DNA of 64,000 bases from Bacillus sp. FJAT-14578 (lineage in GTDB: Bacteria > Bacillota > Bacilli > Bacillales > Bacillaceae_H): assembly GCF_000504165.1 (NCBI RefSeq), contig NZ_AYSE01000004.1, forward strand, positions 620,001 through 684,000, given 5' to 3'. The notes below the pieces were generated by a model that saw nothing but the letters and a program-made list of their open reading frames with translations, was not told where the DNA came from and did no database searches. This document shows positions 42,654 to 51,105 of the stretch, piece after piece (position 1 is the stretch's first letter; each line of letters starts with the position of its first letter). Position numbers and translations under genes: made by a program.

Positions 42654-43562
42654 AGAAGAGACCATTGGTTTCATGCAAGGACAAAGACGAACTGGAGAAA
42701 AATGTCCATTCGCTTTTAAATAACTCATTAGGCGGCTGCTCCAAACGATCTATGTATGAATTTCAACCAGAATTCATCTCTTGTCAAAGTGTCCCCTTTT
42801 CTGTATACATGTTACTTCCATCCATCTTTGGAATCTGAGTGGCTGCCTGAAACAACTTCAATTCTATCATATTCTTCCCTATTTTATTTAATGGATGATC
42901 TGCTCTGCCATAAGAATCGGTGTTGTTTTTTCGTGATAATCAAGACATGTTTTTGATTCTAACCCATGCATAATCTTGATATGAATAATTGATGACCCGA
43001 AAGACCCTCCCCCTTTCAGCCTGATCATGAAAACTTAAACTCTACCGACAGATTCTCTCTTACGATTAACACGAGGATTTTTCGTTGGTGGTACTTCCGC
43101 TTAAACAAGTTTTCATTCAAACTCTTTGGACCTCCTCTTTTACATTCATCATACCGTATATCCAAATCCCAATGCTTTTTAAACCAGAACCAGGGGTTCT
43201 ATTAAGCATGGGTGTATTTTGTAATATTTTGATAATTTTTGTAGAAAGGCTTTTCATTTTGTTTCCCATTGTTCATAATATGTTTTGTTAGCAATTGAAG
43301 CAGTACGAAACATATAAACGAAATTTTTTGATTTTTGGGAACTCTTCATGCTTGCAATCACCGAAAACATGAGAATACTTGAATTGAGCATGCAAAAAAG
43401 CAAGAAAAGCTTTCAGGGACATTCAAGCCTGTAAAATTCTCTCCTAGATTGTTTACTTTATGAAGAGCTTTAACTATTATTTATGTTTTTTACCAGACGG
43501 TCTGAGGGTTTACTACTCTCTTAACCAATATCTATTAAATTGCACAAAAGGAGAGCCAAAAA

Positions 43563-44810
43563 ATGTCAACTTTACGTGAAGAAGCATTAAAGATGCACAG
43601 GGAAAATCGAGGAAAGCTTGGTGTCCATTCAAAAGTTCCCGTACGCAATGCAAATGATTTAAGTCTTGCTTATTCTCCAGGTGTAGCGGAGCCATGCTTG
43701 GAAATTCATGAAGATGAAAGTAAGGCATATGAGTACACCATGAAAGGAAATTTGGTAGCCGTTGTTTCCGACGGAACAGCTGTACTCGGTCTTGGAAATA
43801 TCGGTCCGAAAGCAGCCATGCCAGTCATGGAAGGAAAAGCGTTGTTATTCAAATCGTTTGCGGATGTGGATGCATTCCCGATTTGCCTGGATACAACGGA
43901 TCCAGACAAAATTGTGGAGGTCGTTAAATTACTGGAGCCGACATTTGGCGGAGTGAACTTAGAAGACATTGCAGCACCACAATGCTTTGAAATTGAAAAT
44001 CGATTACGAAAAGCTTGTAATATTCCGATTTTCCATGATGATCAGCACGGTACAGCTATTGTAACGGCTGCTGGTTTACTCAATGCTCTGAAACTAGTTG
44101 ATAAAAAAATAGAAGATATTCGCGTTGTGGCAAACGGTGCCGGTGCAGCCGGTGTAGCGATTGTCAAACTCCTTTTGCATATGGGTGTAAAAGATGTGAT
44201 TTTATGTGATACAAAAGGCATCATCTATGAAGGTCGTCCTGTCGGGATGAATCCATTTAAAGAGGAAATGGCTCGCATTACCAATAAAGAACAAAAACAA
44301 GGTACATTGGCAGATGCGCTTAAGGGATCTGATGTGTTTGTTGGGGTATCAGCCGCAGGTGCCATCACGAAAGAAATGGTTCGCTCCATGAATGATGAAC
44401 CAATCATTTTCGCTATGGCCAATCCTGTACCGGAAATAATGCCGCAAGATGCAAAAGAAGCTGGAGCATTAGTAGTCGGGACAGGACGCTCTGATTTCCC
44501 GAACCAGGTCAATAACGTATTGGCATTCCCTGGCATTTTCCGAGGTGCATTAGATGTCCAGGCAAGCGAAATCAATGAGGACATGAAACTGGCAGCTGTC
44601 CATGCAATTGCCGGATTAATTTCGGATGAAGACCTTCATGCCGATTATGTCATTCCGGATCCATTCGACCGCAGAGTGGCGGCACATGTAGCGGCAGCGG
44701 TGGCTCAAGCTGCTATGGAGACTGGTGTTGCGCAAAAGCTTGTCGATACAGAACAAGTGAAAGAACGCTTATTAACGCTGGCGGAGGCAAATCCATCCGC
44801 TTTAGTCTAA
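43563..44810 (+). CDS. ytsJ: NAD(P)-dependent malic enzyme (YtsJ-like)
   Basis: This 415-residue enzyme decarboxylates malate to pyruvate. It is very close to YtsJ of Bacillus subtilis: SLAYSPGVAEPC, TMKGNLVAVVSDGTAVLGLGNIG (in parts), VEGKALLFKSFADVDAFPI-like region, FGGVNLEDIAAP, FHDDQHGTAIV, the nucleotide fold VVANGAGAAGVAIVKLLL, and RSDFPNQVNNVLAFPGIFRGALD. AAAGGAGAGCC precedes the ATG. A terminator follows, so it is a single gene. Confidence 0.95.
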   Translation: MSTLREEALKMHRENRGKLGVHSKVPVRNANDLSLAYSPGVAEPCLEIHEDESKAYEYTMKGNLVAVVSDGTAVLGLGNIGPKAAMPVMEGKALLFKSFADVDAFPICLDTTDPDKIVEVVKLLEPTFGGVNLEDIAAPQCFEIENRLRKACNIPIFHDDQHGTAIVTAAGLLNALKLVDKKIEDIRVVANGAGAAGVAIVKLLLHMGVKDVILCDTKGIIYEGRPVGMNPFKEEMARITNKEQKQGTLADALKGSDVFVGVSAAGAITKEMVRSMNDEPIIFAMANPVPEIMPQDAKEAGALVVGTGRSDFPNQVNNVLAFPGIFRGALDVQASEINEDMKLAAVHAIAGLISDEDLHADYVIPDPFDRRVAAHVAAAVAQAAMETGVAQKLVDTEQVKERLLTLAEANPSALV

Positions 44811-44885
44811 ACCAGTTCTAGCTTACAATAAGCTGAAACTTCATATTACCCGTAAAGTGATATTAAATAAGAGTTTTGGTGCAAT

Positions 44886-44938
44886 CTTGAAAATAGCCAT
44901 CCCCATAGGATTTATCTTATGGGGATGGCTATTTTTAG
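44886..44938 (+). terminator. Terminator of the malic enzyme gene
   Basis: AAAATAGCCATCCCCATA pairs with TATGGGGATGGCTATTTTTA around a short loop. Confidence 0.85.
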
Positions 44939-45103
44939 TCTGAGCGGTTATAACCTTTTAAAGATAGTGAATTGAAAATCTAGATTCAACTAAATGATTT
45001 CATGCGATATAAGTTTACTTTTTTTCAAATCCATTCACACCGTTTACATCATCAGCCTTGCCATTGCTTGAACGCTTCTCAGATAAGACTGTAGAAGCAC
45101 TCG

Positions 45104-45187
45104 TTACCATCCTAATCGATTACGAAGAGATGTAATATGGGCAATATGATGAACGACTTGACGAATGGTCCATCCACCGGGACGATA
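45104..45187 (-). pseudogene. Fragment of a BstA/YfiT-like DinB-fold protein gene
   Basis: The minus strand reads YRPGGWTIRQVVHHIAHIT then SLRNRLGW and a stop. The first part matches the conserved core of YfiT/BstA (GGWTVRQVVHHVADSH), whose His residues bind metal. Only this 27-codon piece is left, with no start; nothing else of the family is recognisable around it. Confidence 0.65.
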
Positions 45188-45323
45188 ACTTTAGATTGAG
45201 ATTTATTCTTATCTCATGTTCCTGCCAGTTTGTTGAAGAACATACATAAGAGATGGGTTCCTTGCATTTCTTAGTGATTGATTTATCTTTTAATAAAAAA
45301 ATGATGGAAGATTTATATTGTTT

Positions 45324-46238
45324 TTAAACAAAACGATATTTTGAAAAAAATTGAGTAGAGACTAACAGAATTGTCAAGGCGATAATAGCTACCCACAGTA
45401 TAGAAGCGGAGAAAATAAAAGCTGCTAAGCCGAATAGAGCCGCAATTGAACAGCAAATAGATACTGTTTGTTTATAGGTAAATCCCCTTTGAAGAAAGTA
45501 GTAATGCAAAACAATGGGAACGCCTAAAATATATGTTGGAATATATATCATCGTAACGTTTTTTAACCCGGATAATGTCAGAACAGCAATCATAAATCCT
45601 AAAAATAAGGAGCCAGTATTGCCTATCAAAATTTTTATTGAGAAAGAACTATACAACATAAACCCTAATGTAGAAACAAGAAGCACTCCTCCTGTACTTG
45701 CAACAAAAGAATTTCCTGCTAAATACGCCATAAGCGATATAGTCATCAAAGCGATTGTCGATATTCCTATAGATAGATCGTCTAATGCATCAGTCAAGTT
45801 AACAGCGTTTGTGATGCCAATAATCCATAACACTGTAAGGGGTATAGCCAAATAACCAAATTCAATGACATTGCCCGAAAAGGTATAAATATAACTAAAT
45901 TGAACTCCTCCCCATACGGCAACAACAAGTGTTGCAATAGTTTGCCCCATTAACTTCCACTTTGAAGATAACTGGAACCGTTCAGCTAATACACCTGTAA
46001 TAGCGATAATCGTTGCCCCAACCATAACCGGTAGTGTACGAAAAGAATCTGGACTCACAACGGACATTCCGACCATGAAACTTATAAAAATGATTAATCC
46101 CCCAAGACTTGGAATAATATTTTGGTTAATTTTATAGTTTGATTTATCAGTTGCTCCATTAGCCATTGCAACCTTTTTTACTATGGCAGCAAAAAAGATT
46201 GAACAAGCAAAACAAAGTAATAATGCTACATACAACAT
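45324..46238 (-). CDS. TagO/MraY-family membrane protein lacking catalytic residues
   Basis: This 304-residue protein with about ten helices aligns along its length with undecaprenyl-phosphate GlcNAc-1-phosphate transferase (TagO): NIIPSLGGLIIFI, ITGVLAERFQLSSKWKL, LTVLWIIGITNAVNLTDALDDL, LIGNTGSLFLGF and a closing GVPIVLHYYFLQRGFTYKQTV. The first catalytic pair (GILDD in TagO) reads GVLAE, the GDTGS motif reads GNTGS, and the cytoplasmic loop with the RR and HxHH region has lost about 20 residues. It is therefore probably not an active transferase. It stands alone on the minus strand. Confidence 0.85.
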   Translation of the reverse strand: MLYVALLLCFACSIFFAAIVKKVAMANGATDKSNYKINQNIIPSLGGLIIFISFMVGMSVVSPDSFRTLPVMVGATIIAITGVLAERFQLSSKWKLMGQTIATLVVAVWGGVQFSYIYTFSGNVIEFGYLAIPLTVLWIIGITNAVNLTDALDDLSIGISTIALMTISLMAYLAGNSFVASTGGVLLVSTLGFMLYSSFSIKILIGNTGSLFLGFMIAVLTLSGLKNVTMIYIPTYILGVPIVLHYYFLQRGFTYKQTVSICCSIAALFGLAAFIFSASILWVAIIALTILLVSTQFFSKYRFV

Positions 46239-46304
46239 TTAATGTCCCCCTATTTTCATAACGCAGTTAGAACCTGATATACATGTCCCGCTATAGAATT
46301 TCAC

Positions 46305-46508
46305 CTATATTTTACCATAAAAATACTCAAAACTTATAAAACTCGCTCCGTTAGCATAACAAAGAGTGAGATGGCTCAGCACCTCACTCTTATCTCTTGC
46401 CTCCCGCACCATTCTTTCAGGTGTAGTAATAGCAGGTAGTATAATTCGATTTTTTCTTAATAATTCTATACATTCATGTAGTAAATGAATGGTATCTTCA
46501 TTTTCCAA
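46305..46508 (-). pseudogene. Tn3-family transposase fragment
   Basis: The 67-residue frame contains LLRKNRIILPAITTPERMVR followed by EARDKSE, similar to the N-terminal region of Tn3-type transposases (ELLR..RI.LPA..TLERLVREAR). It has no ribosome binding site and covers a small part of a protein of about 980 residues, so it is a relic. Confidence 0.6.
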
Positions 46509-46564
46509 AGCTAATAGAAGAAATTGTGAACATAGGTTTGAAATAAAAAGTCGAACCGTTTTAC

Positions 46565-46617
46565 GGGGCCGTTCTAAAAGTCGATAATTGATCGATTTTT
46601 TGGACAGCCCCCTTTTT
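46565..46617 (+). repeat. 47-base imperfect palindrome, MITE-like or terminator
   Basis: GGGGCCGTTCTAAAAGTCGAT pairs imperfectly with ATCGA...TTTTTTGGACAGCCCC around AATT, followed by TTTTT on the plus strand. The ends (GGGGCTGTCCAAAA on the minus strand) look like terminal repeats of Bacillus insertion sequences joined back to back. It lies beside the Tn3 fragment and no plus-strand gene precedes it. Confidence 0.45.
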
Positions 46618-46666
46618 AGTGGTTGAAGTCACTCTATCATTTAATACTTACACGGCGAGGTGCTAT

Positions 46667-47227
46667 TTAAACTAAAGCTGGAGTTAATACGAATAAAATA
46701 TGATTCGGTTCATCACTTTTGTTGAAAAATCGGTGTTTAACATTTGGCGGAATGCGTACGACATCTCCTTCATCTAAAAAATATTCGGTGCCTTCAAGTT
46801 CAACATAAGCTTGACCTTTCATGACGACAGCAATTTCTTCTTTATCTTCGTGTGAATAGTAACTTTCCGTAGTGCTTGCATATGCATTTAATTCCATCAT
46901 TAAGAGTTTAATATGTGCTTTCATAAAGTCTGGTGTTAACACATCATAGACAATATGGTCACTATTTTCACGATATACTTTCTTTCGATCATGTTTTCTC
47001 GAAATCAGCGAATCCGTATCAATTTCATTAATGAAAAGGGTAAAAAGCGGTACATTTAATGCTTGCGCAATCAGTTCTAGTACACTTAACGAGGGATTGG
47101 CTTGTCCTCTTTCTATTTGGCTAATAAGTGAAGTGCTGATTCCTGCATACTCAGCGAACTCACGAATTGTCATCCCATTCTTTTTACGATAATGTAATAC
47201 CGTTTGCCCGAGGCGATGATTATTCAT
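46667..47227 (-). CDS. XRE family transcriptional regulator with cupin domain
   Basis: This 186-residue protein has an N-terminal XRE helix-turn-helix (VLHYRKKNGMTIREFAEYAGISTSLISQIERG in parts; about residues 7-60) and a C-terminal cupin (ESYYSHEDKEEIAVVMKGQAYVELEG and EGDVVRIPPNVKHRFFN). It is divergent from the EamA exporter gene at 47393, the usual arrangement for a ligand-sensing regulator of a transporter. The ATG at 47227 follows AAAGGAT; a longer frame to 47245 is less likely. A palindrome in the shared region may be its operator. Confidence 0.88.
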   Translation of the reverse strand: MNNHRLGQTVLHYRKKNGMTIREFAEYAGISTSLISQIERGQANPSLSVLELIAQALNVPLFTLFINEIDTDSLISRKHDRKKVYRENSDHIVYDVLTPDFMKAHIKLLMMELNAYASTTESYYSHEDKEEIAVVMKGQAYVELEGTEYFLDEGDVVRIPPNVKHRFFNKSDEPNHILFVLTPALV

Positions 47228-47338
47228 AGTGAAGATCCTTTCCAAAATAATGGATGTTTAACTCCTTTTGTGCTGACATATTAAACATGGATAAATAATA
47301 CTTTTATCGATTATATAAATCTTTTATACTTACGCTTG

Positions 47339-47352
47339 TACATTATAATGTA
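47339..47352. promoter_or_regulatory. Candidate operator/promoter of the EamA gene (TACATTATAATGTA)
   Basis: TACATTATAATGTA is a perfect palindrome that contains a TATAAT -10-like hexamer, 41 bases upstream of the EamA gene start and inside the region shared with the XRE-cupin gene. Confidence 0.4.
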
Positions 47353-47392
47353 TTATTTTTTTTATTGTAAACAATTCTAGGGGGAAACAAAA

Positions 47393-48274
47393 TTGAAATC
47401 ACCGCTTATTTCTTACATGACTTTATTTTTGGGCGTATTTGCTTTATCTACTTCAGCCATCTTCGTAAAACTAGCAGATGCACCTGCGACAATTACGGCA
47501 TTCTATCGGATGTTTTTTGCAACAATAATGCTTTTGCCATTTTTATTAGCAAATAAAAAGAACCGAAAAGAATTATGTTCGTTGTCAAAAAATCAATGGG
47601 GACTCGGGTTATTATCAGGAGTCTTTCTAGCAGCCCATTATGTATTGTGGTTTGAATCGTTAAATTACACATCTGTGGCAAGCTCGACGGTTATCGTGAC
47701 ATTACAGCCACTTTTTTCAATGGTTGGAGGCTATTTTCTATTTAAAGAGCGCTTCAGTAAAGGAGCTGTAATGGGCTGTCTTGTAGCGATTGCTGGAAGT
47801 ATTGTCATTGGATGGCAAGATTTTCAAATTAGTGGGAAGGCATTATTTGGCGATATACTTGCTTTTATTGCAGCAGGTATCATCACATCCTACTTCTTCA
47901 TTGGCCAGCATGTTCGTAAAAGACTATCCCTCATCCCCTATTCAATCATCAGTTATGCCAGCAGTGCACTATTTTTGAGTATGTTTGCTTTCAGCCAGCA
48001 AACTTCTTTTGTGAATTATTCCACACAAACATGGTTATCCTTTATTGGATTAGCGTTTATTGCAACGATATTAGGGCAAACGATTTTTAATTGGCTGTTG
48101 AAATGGCTAAGTACCTCAGTTATTTCAATGAGCATATTAGGAGAGACGATTGGAACTTGTATACTCGCTTATTTCATTTTGGATGAGGTCATTTCTTTAC
48201 AACAAGGTATCGGTATCGCACTCATCTTAATTGGTCTAGCATTATTTTTACTACAGCAAAGAAATAACGAATAA
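47393..48274 (+). CDS. EamA/DMT family transporter
   Basis: This 293-residue membrane protein has ten helices in two EamA repeats (about residues 10-140 and 150-285), with FYRMFFATIMLLPF, SVASSTVIVTLQPLFSMVGGYFLFKERF (in parts) and the second-repeat FILDEVISLQQGIGIALILIGLALF. Such proteins export amino acids or other metabolites. A TTG start at 47393 follows AGGGGGAAAC. Its divergent neighbour is a cupin regulator that probably controls it. The substrate is unknown. Confidence 0.9.
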   Translation: MKSPLISYMTLFLGVFALSTSAIFVKLADAPATITAFYRMFFATIMLLPFLLANKKNRKELCSLSKNQWGLGLLSGVFLAAHYVLWFESLNYTSVASSTVIVTLQPLFSMVGGYFLFKERFSKGAVMGCLVAIAGSIVIGWQDFQISGKALFGDILAFIAAGIITSYFFIGQHVRKRLSLIPYSIISYASSALFLSMFAFSQQTSFVNYSTQTWLSFIGLAFIATILGQTIFNWLLKWLSTSVISMSILGETIGTCILAYFILDEVISLQQGIGIALILIGLALFLLQQRNNE

Positions 48275-48343
48275 ATCTATAGAGGAATACACATAAAACA
48301 ATTGAATTAATTAGCAGTACAAGAAAAGATGTAATGGAGTAAT

Positions 48344-48393
48344 GAAAAAAGCCCAATTTCTCAATATTAATGCCGAGAAATTAGGCTTTTTAT
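48344..48393. terminator. Bidirectional terminator
   Basis: AAAAAAGCCCAATTTCTC pairs with GAGAAATTAGGCTTTTTA. It ends the EamA gene on the plus strand and can end the phzF-like transcript after repeat copy B. Confidence 0.8.
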
Positions 48394-48440
48394 TTTGGAA
48401 TTTCCTTAACGTTGTAAATCCGCAAGGTCACCTTTATTAA

Positions 48441-48657
48441 TTTATCCCTCATTAACAGGGCAGTAAGATCCCCACTTCAAAAATTGGAGTAATCGCGGAA
48501 GTGTAAGTGGGGGATAACTGCCCGTAAAACGAATAAAAGAACACAGACTAACATCGCCGCGTCCTGCGGCAACGTCTGCGTGACCCGCATCGTGCGGGCC
48601 TAACTAACCATTAGTAGGGGATGAAGGAACTCCCCCACTGATGGAAGTTTCCTTTAT
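48441..48657. repeat. TTTAT-flanked palindromic repeat, copy B
   Basis: This 217-base element starts TTTATCCCTCATTAACAGGG and ends GATGGAAGTTTCCTTTAT. Its middle (AACACAGACTAACATCGCCG to GTGCGGGCCTAACTAACCAT) is almost identical to copy A at 21058-21276. It overlaps the last 54 bases of the phzF-like gene, in the same orientation to that gene as copy A to tatA. Confidence 0.8.
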
Positions 48658-49428
48658 CTGAAGATCTGCGATAGCATATAAAACGGCTGATCCGCTGATT
48701 TTTACTCGATCTCCGACTAATTTGCAATATAATGTTCCACCGCGCTTGGAAAGCTGTCTCGCCACCATCTCATCCTTGCCTAAACGCCTTGCCCAGAAAG
48801 GAATGAAATGACAGTGTGCAGAACCGGTGACGGGATCTTCATTGACATTCAACTTTGGGAAAAAGCATCTGGAAACAAAGTCGTACGTTTTACTTTTGGC
48901 TGTAATTAAAACGCCCAACCCATCCGTCAATTTTTCCAACTTCGAAAAATCAGGGGCTGCATGTTGAACATCCTCTTCCTTTTCTAATACAAACATTAAA
49001 TCTCTGCCCAGATAGGTTTCGATAGGCTTTATGCCAAGAGCGTCTACCATTTCCTCTGTCAGCGTAAATTCTTCAGGCATTCTGCTAGGGAAATCCATTT
49101 CATAAAGTTCCCCTTTTTTTACCACAACAAGCTCGCCGCTCATTGTCTGGAATGTGATTCTATCTACATTCTTTTCGTAATAGTTGGCAATGACATACGC
49201 TGTTGCCAATGTAGCATGGCCGCAGAGATCGATTTCCCCCCCAGGAGTAAACCATCTTAACCGATAGCTCTCCCCCTCCTTCACAGCAAATGCTGTTTCA
49301 GAAAGATTATTTTCAATCGCAATATTTTGCATCAGATCCTCTGGAAGCCACTGCTCCATAATACAGATACCAGCAGGGTTCCCTTCAAACACTTTCTCCG
49401 CAAATGCATCTACAACGTAATATTTCAT
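48604..49428 (-). CDS. PhzF family isomerase-like protein with repeat-derived C-terminus
   Basis: This 274-residue protein belongs to the PhzF/diaminopimelate epimerase-like fold: YYVVDAFAEKVFEGNPAGIC, NNLSETAFAV with the catalytic Glu, RWFTPGGEIDLCGHATLA and NEDPVTGSAHCHFIPFWA. The ATG at 49428 follows AAGGAGGGG; a longer frame to 49497 is not supported. The C-terminal residues from KETSISGG onward are encoded by repeat copy B, so the native end was probably near YAIADLQI. The reaction catalysed is unknown, as for most of the family. Confidence 0.9.
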   Translation of the reverse strand: MKYYVVDAFAEKVFEGNPAGICIMEQWLPEDLMQNIAIENNLSETAFAVKEGESYRLRWFTPGGEIDLCGHATLATAYVIANYYEKNVDRITFQTMSGELVVVKKGELYEMDFPSRMPEEFTLTEEMVDALGIKPIETYLGRDLMFVLEKEEDVQHAAPDFSKLEKLTDGLGVLITAKSKTYDFVSRCFFPKLNVNEDPVTGSAHCHFIPFWARRLGKDEMVARQLSKRGGTLYCKLVGDRVKISGSAVLYAIADLQIKETSISGGVPSSPTNG

Positions 49429-49566
49429 GATATGCCCCTCCTTACAATTGTTAATATATTCGTATTTTACATCGAAACTATATATAACACTCAACACACT
49501 TGTATAACAGTGAAAGGAGATTCATCTACTCGTGCCTTAATGTTATAAATCAACATTTTCTTATCG

Positions 49567-49620
49567 CTGCCCCGTCAGCACAATAAAAAAGGTTACGGCA
49601 GCCATCCCGTTCTTAAACCC
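49567..49620. repeat. Dispersed intergenic repeat R3 (partial)
   Basis: CTGCCCCGTCAGCACAATAA, AAAAGGTTACGGCAG and CCCATTGTTGAACAAGG resemble the other copies of this family; the hairpin pairing is weaker here. Confidence 0.5.
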
Positions 49621-49684
49621 ATTGTTGAACAAGGAATATACTTCTGTAATGTCTAATAATTATCAGGGAAAGGGGTGTAAATAA

Positions 49685-49849
49685 ATGGATAATGAAAGAG
49701 AAGAGTCAAAAATTAAAACAGATTTAAGGGTTGGACGCTCTCTTGGCGATCACGAACATATCGAGCCGTCAAAGAAAGGAATACTAAAAGCACTAATACC
49801 AATTATAATAGTTGGAGGCATAGTGTTAATTTCATTTTTAAAAAATTGA
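49685..49849 (+). CDS. Small single-pass membrane protein (54 aa)
   Basis: AAGGGGTG precedes the ATG at 49685. The 54-residue product has an acidic and charged N-terminal half (MDNEREESKIKTDLRVGRS) and a C-terminal membrane helix (ALIPIIIVGGIVLISFL), so it is a tail-anchored type. I know no family. A terminator follows after about 150 bases. Confidence 0.6.
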   Translation: MDNEREESKIKTDLRVGRSLGDHEHIEPSKKGILKALIPIIIVGGIVLISFLKN

Positions 49850-50006
49850 GAACTTATTAGTTATTAATTATTCTAGTTAAATATTAAAATAATCAGAAAA
49901 TTATATATTGTCAGTTTTTTATATATGATATATAATAAATGTAACCAGAGTGATGAACCATTCAGTGCAATCTTCAAAGCGATTTAGTTGTTTATCCTAC
50001 ATACAT

Positions 50007-50047
50007 AAAAGAACCGTACGTTTGGAGATGCGTACGGTTCTTTTATG
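50007..50047. terminator. Bidirectional terminator
   Basis: AAAAGAACCGTACG pairs with CGTACGGTTCTTTTA, between the small membrane protein and the siderophore-binding protein gene. Confidence 0.8.
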
Positions 50048-50059
50048 TAACTATCTAAA

Positions 50060-51043
50060 TCATTTTATATCCATTTTTTCAAGTACCATGTCAATAGACT
50101 TGTCATGAATATATGGGTAATCACTGATGACCCAATGAGGAACAACGTAAACTTGGTTTTTCTTCACTGCCTTCAAGTTTTTCCAAAGAGGACTTTGGGT
50201 CAATTCCTCATATTTCTTTTCTGCCTCTTTATCTCCGCCCTTCTCTGGCAGGCCTATTTCAAGGAATATATAATCCGGATTGAGCTCAGGCAGTTTTTCC
50301 ATCGACATCACTTCAAACTTCTTTATAGATGTAACTTGCGGCACTGGCTTTAATCCCAGGTCCTGGGATAAAGTCGCCCCAAGAGCTTGATTAGGACCGT
50401 GAATTCTGTATTCTTTTGGCATTACTCGCATGTAGAGTGCCGTTTCATCTTTGCTAACCTTTTGGGCAAGTTTCTTCTTTGCTTCTTCCACTTTTTGGTC
50501 ATACTTAGCTAGCCATTCGCCGGCTTCCTTTTCCTTACCAAGCATTTCTCCTATTTCACTGAGTCCAAGCCTCCAGTCATCAGGTACAGGTAAGATGATT
50601 GTAGGAGCGATTTTAGACAAATCATCGTATATTTTAGCGTGATTTTCCCTCCCTATAATCAAGTCCGGCTCCACTTCAAGAATAGCCTCTAGATTTGGCT
50701 CATCTCCAAGGTTTTTTACATCTTTTAACGGATTTCCATCCAAATACTCCAGATTCGTCTCTCCCATATAGCTTGTCATTGCATAAGGTTTAATACCAAG
50801 TGCCAATAAGGAATCCGCCAGTCGATAATCCAATACGGCTATTTTTTTAGGCTCTCCCTCGATCGTAGTCTCCCCTTGTAGATGTTTGATGATTCTTTTC
50901 GATGTTTGTCCATTATCTGTACTTTCACTTGATTCCGTTGACGCTGTGCTTTGTTCTTGGCTGGAACCGCAGCCAGCAAGAAACAATACACTCAGCATCA
51001 TGAGAGTCAACATAGTAACTAAAGATTTACGTAGAACGTGCAT
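50060..51043 (-). CDS. Iron-siderophore ABC transporter substrate-binding lipoprotein
   Basis: This 327-residue lipoprotein ([16 protein letters not shown], lipobox LAGC) is a class III cluster A-8 binding protein for hydroxamate-type siderophores. Segments are [37 protein letters not shown] (in parts), [16 protein letters not shown] and [19 protein letters not shown]. It resembles YfiY of Bacillus subtilis. GAAGGAGG precedes the ATG by nine bases. It follows the two permease genes in the same direction after 62 bases and is under the same Fur control. Confidence 0.92.
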   Translation of the reverse strand: MHVLRKSLVTMLTLMMLSVLFLAGCGSSQEQSTASTESSESTDNGQTSKRIIKHLQGETTIEGEPKKIAVLDYRLADSLLALGIKPYAMTSYMGETNLEYLDGNPLKDVKNLGDEPNLEAILEVEPDLIIGRENHAKIYDDLSKIAPTIILPVPDDWRLGLSEIGEMLGKEKEAGEWLAKYDQKVEEAKKKLAQKVSKDETALYMRVMPKEYRIHGPNQALGATLSQDLGLKPVPQVTSIKKFEVMSMEKLPELNPDYIFLEIGLPEKGGDKEAEKKYEELTQSPLWKNLKAVKKNQVYVVPHWVISDYPYIHDKSIDMVLEKMDIK

Positions 51044-51105
51044 ATCATTTTTCCTCCTTCAATTTAATGAATGATTTCTTATGTAAATGAATTGAGTTTA
51101 ACGAT

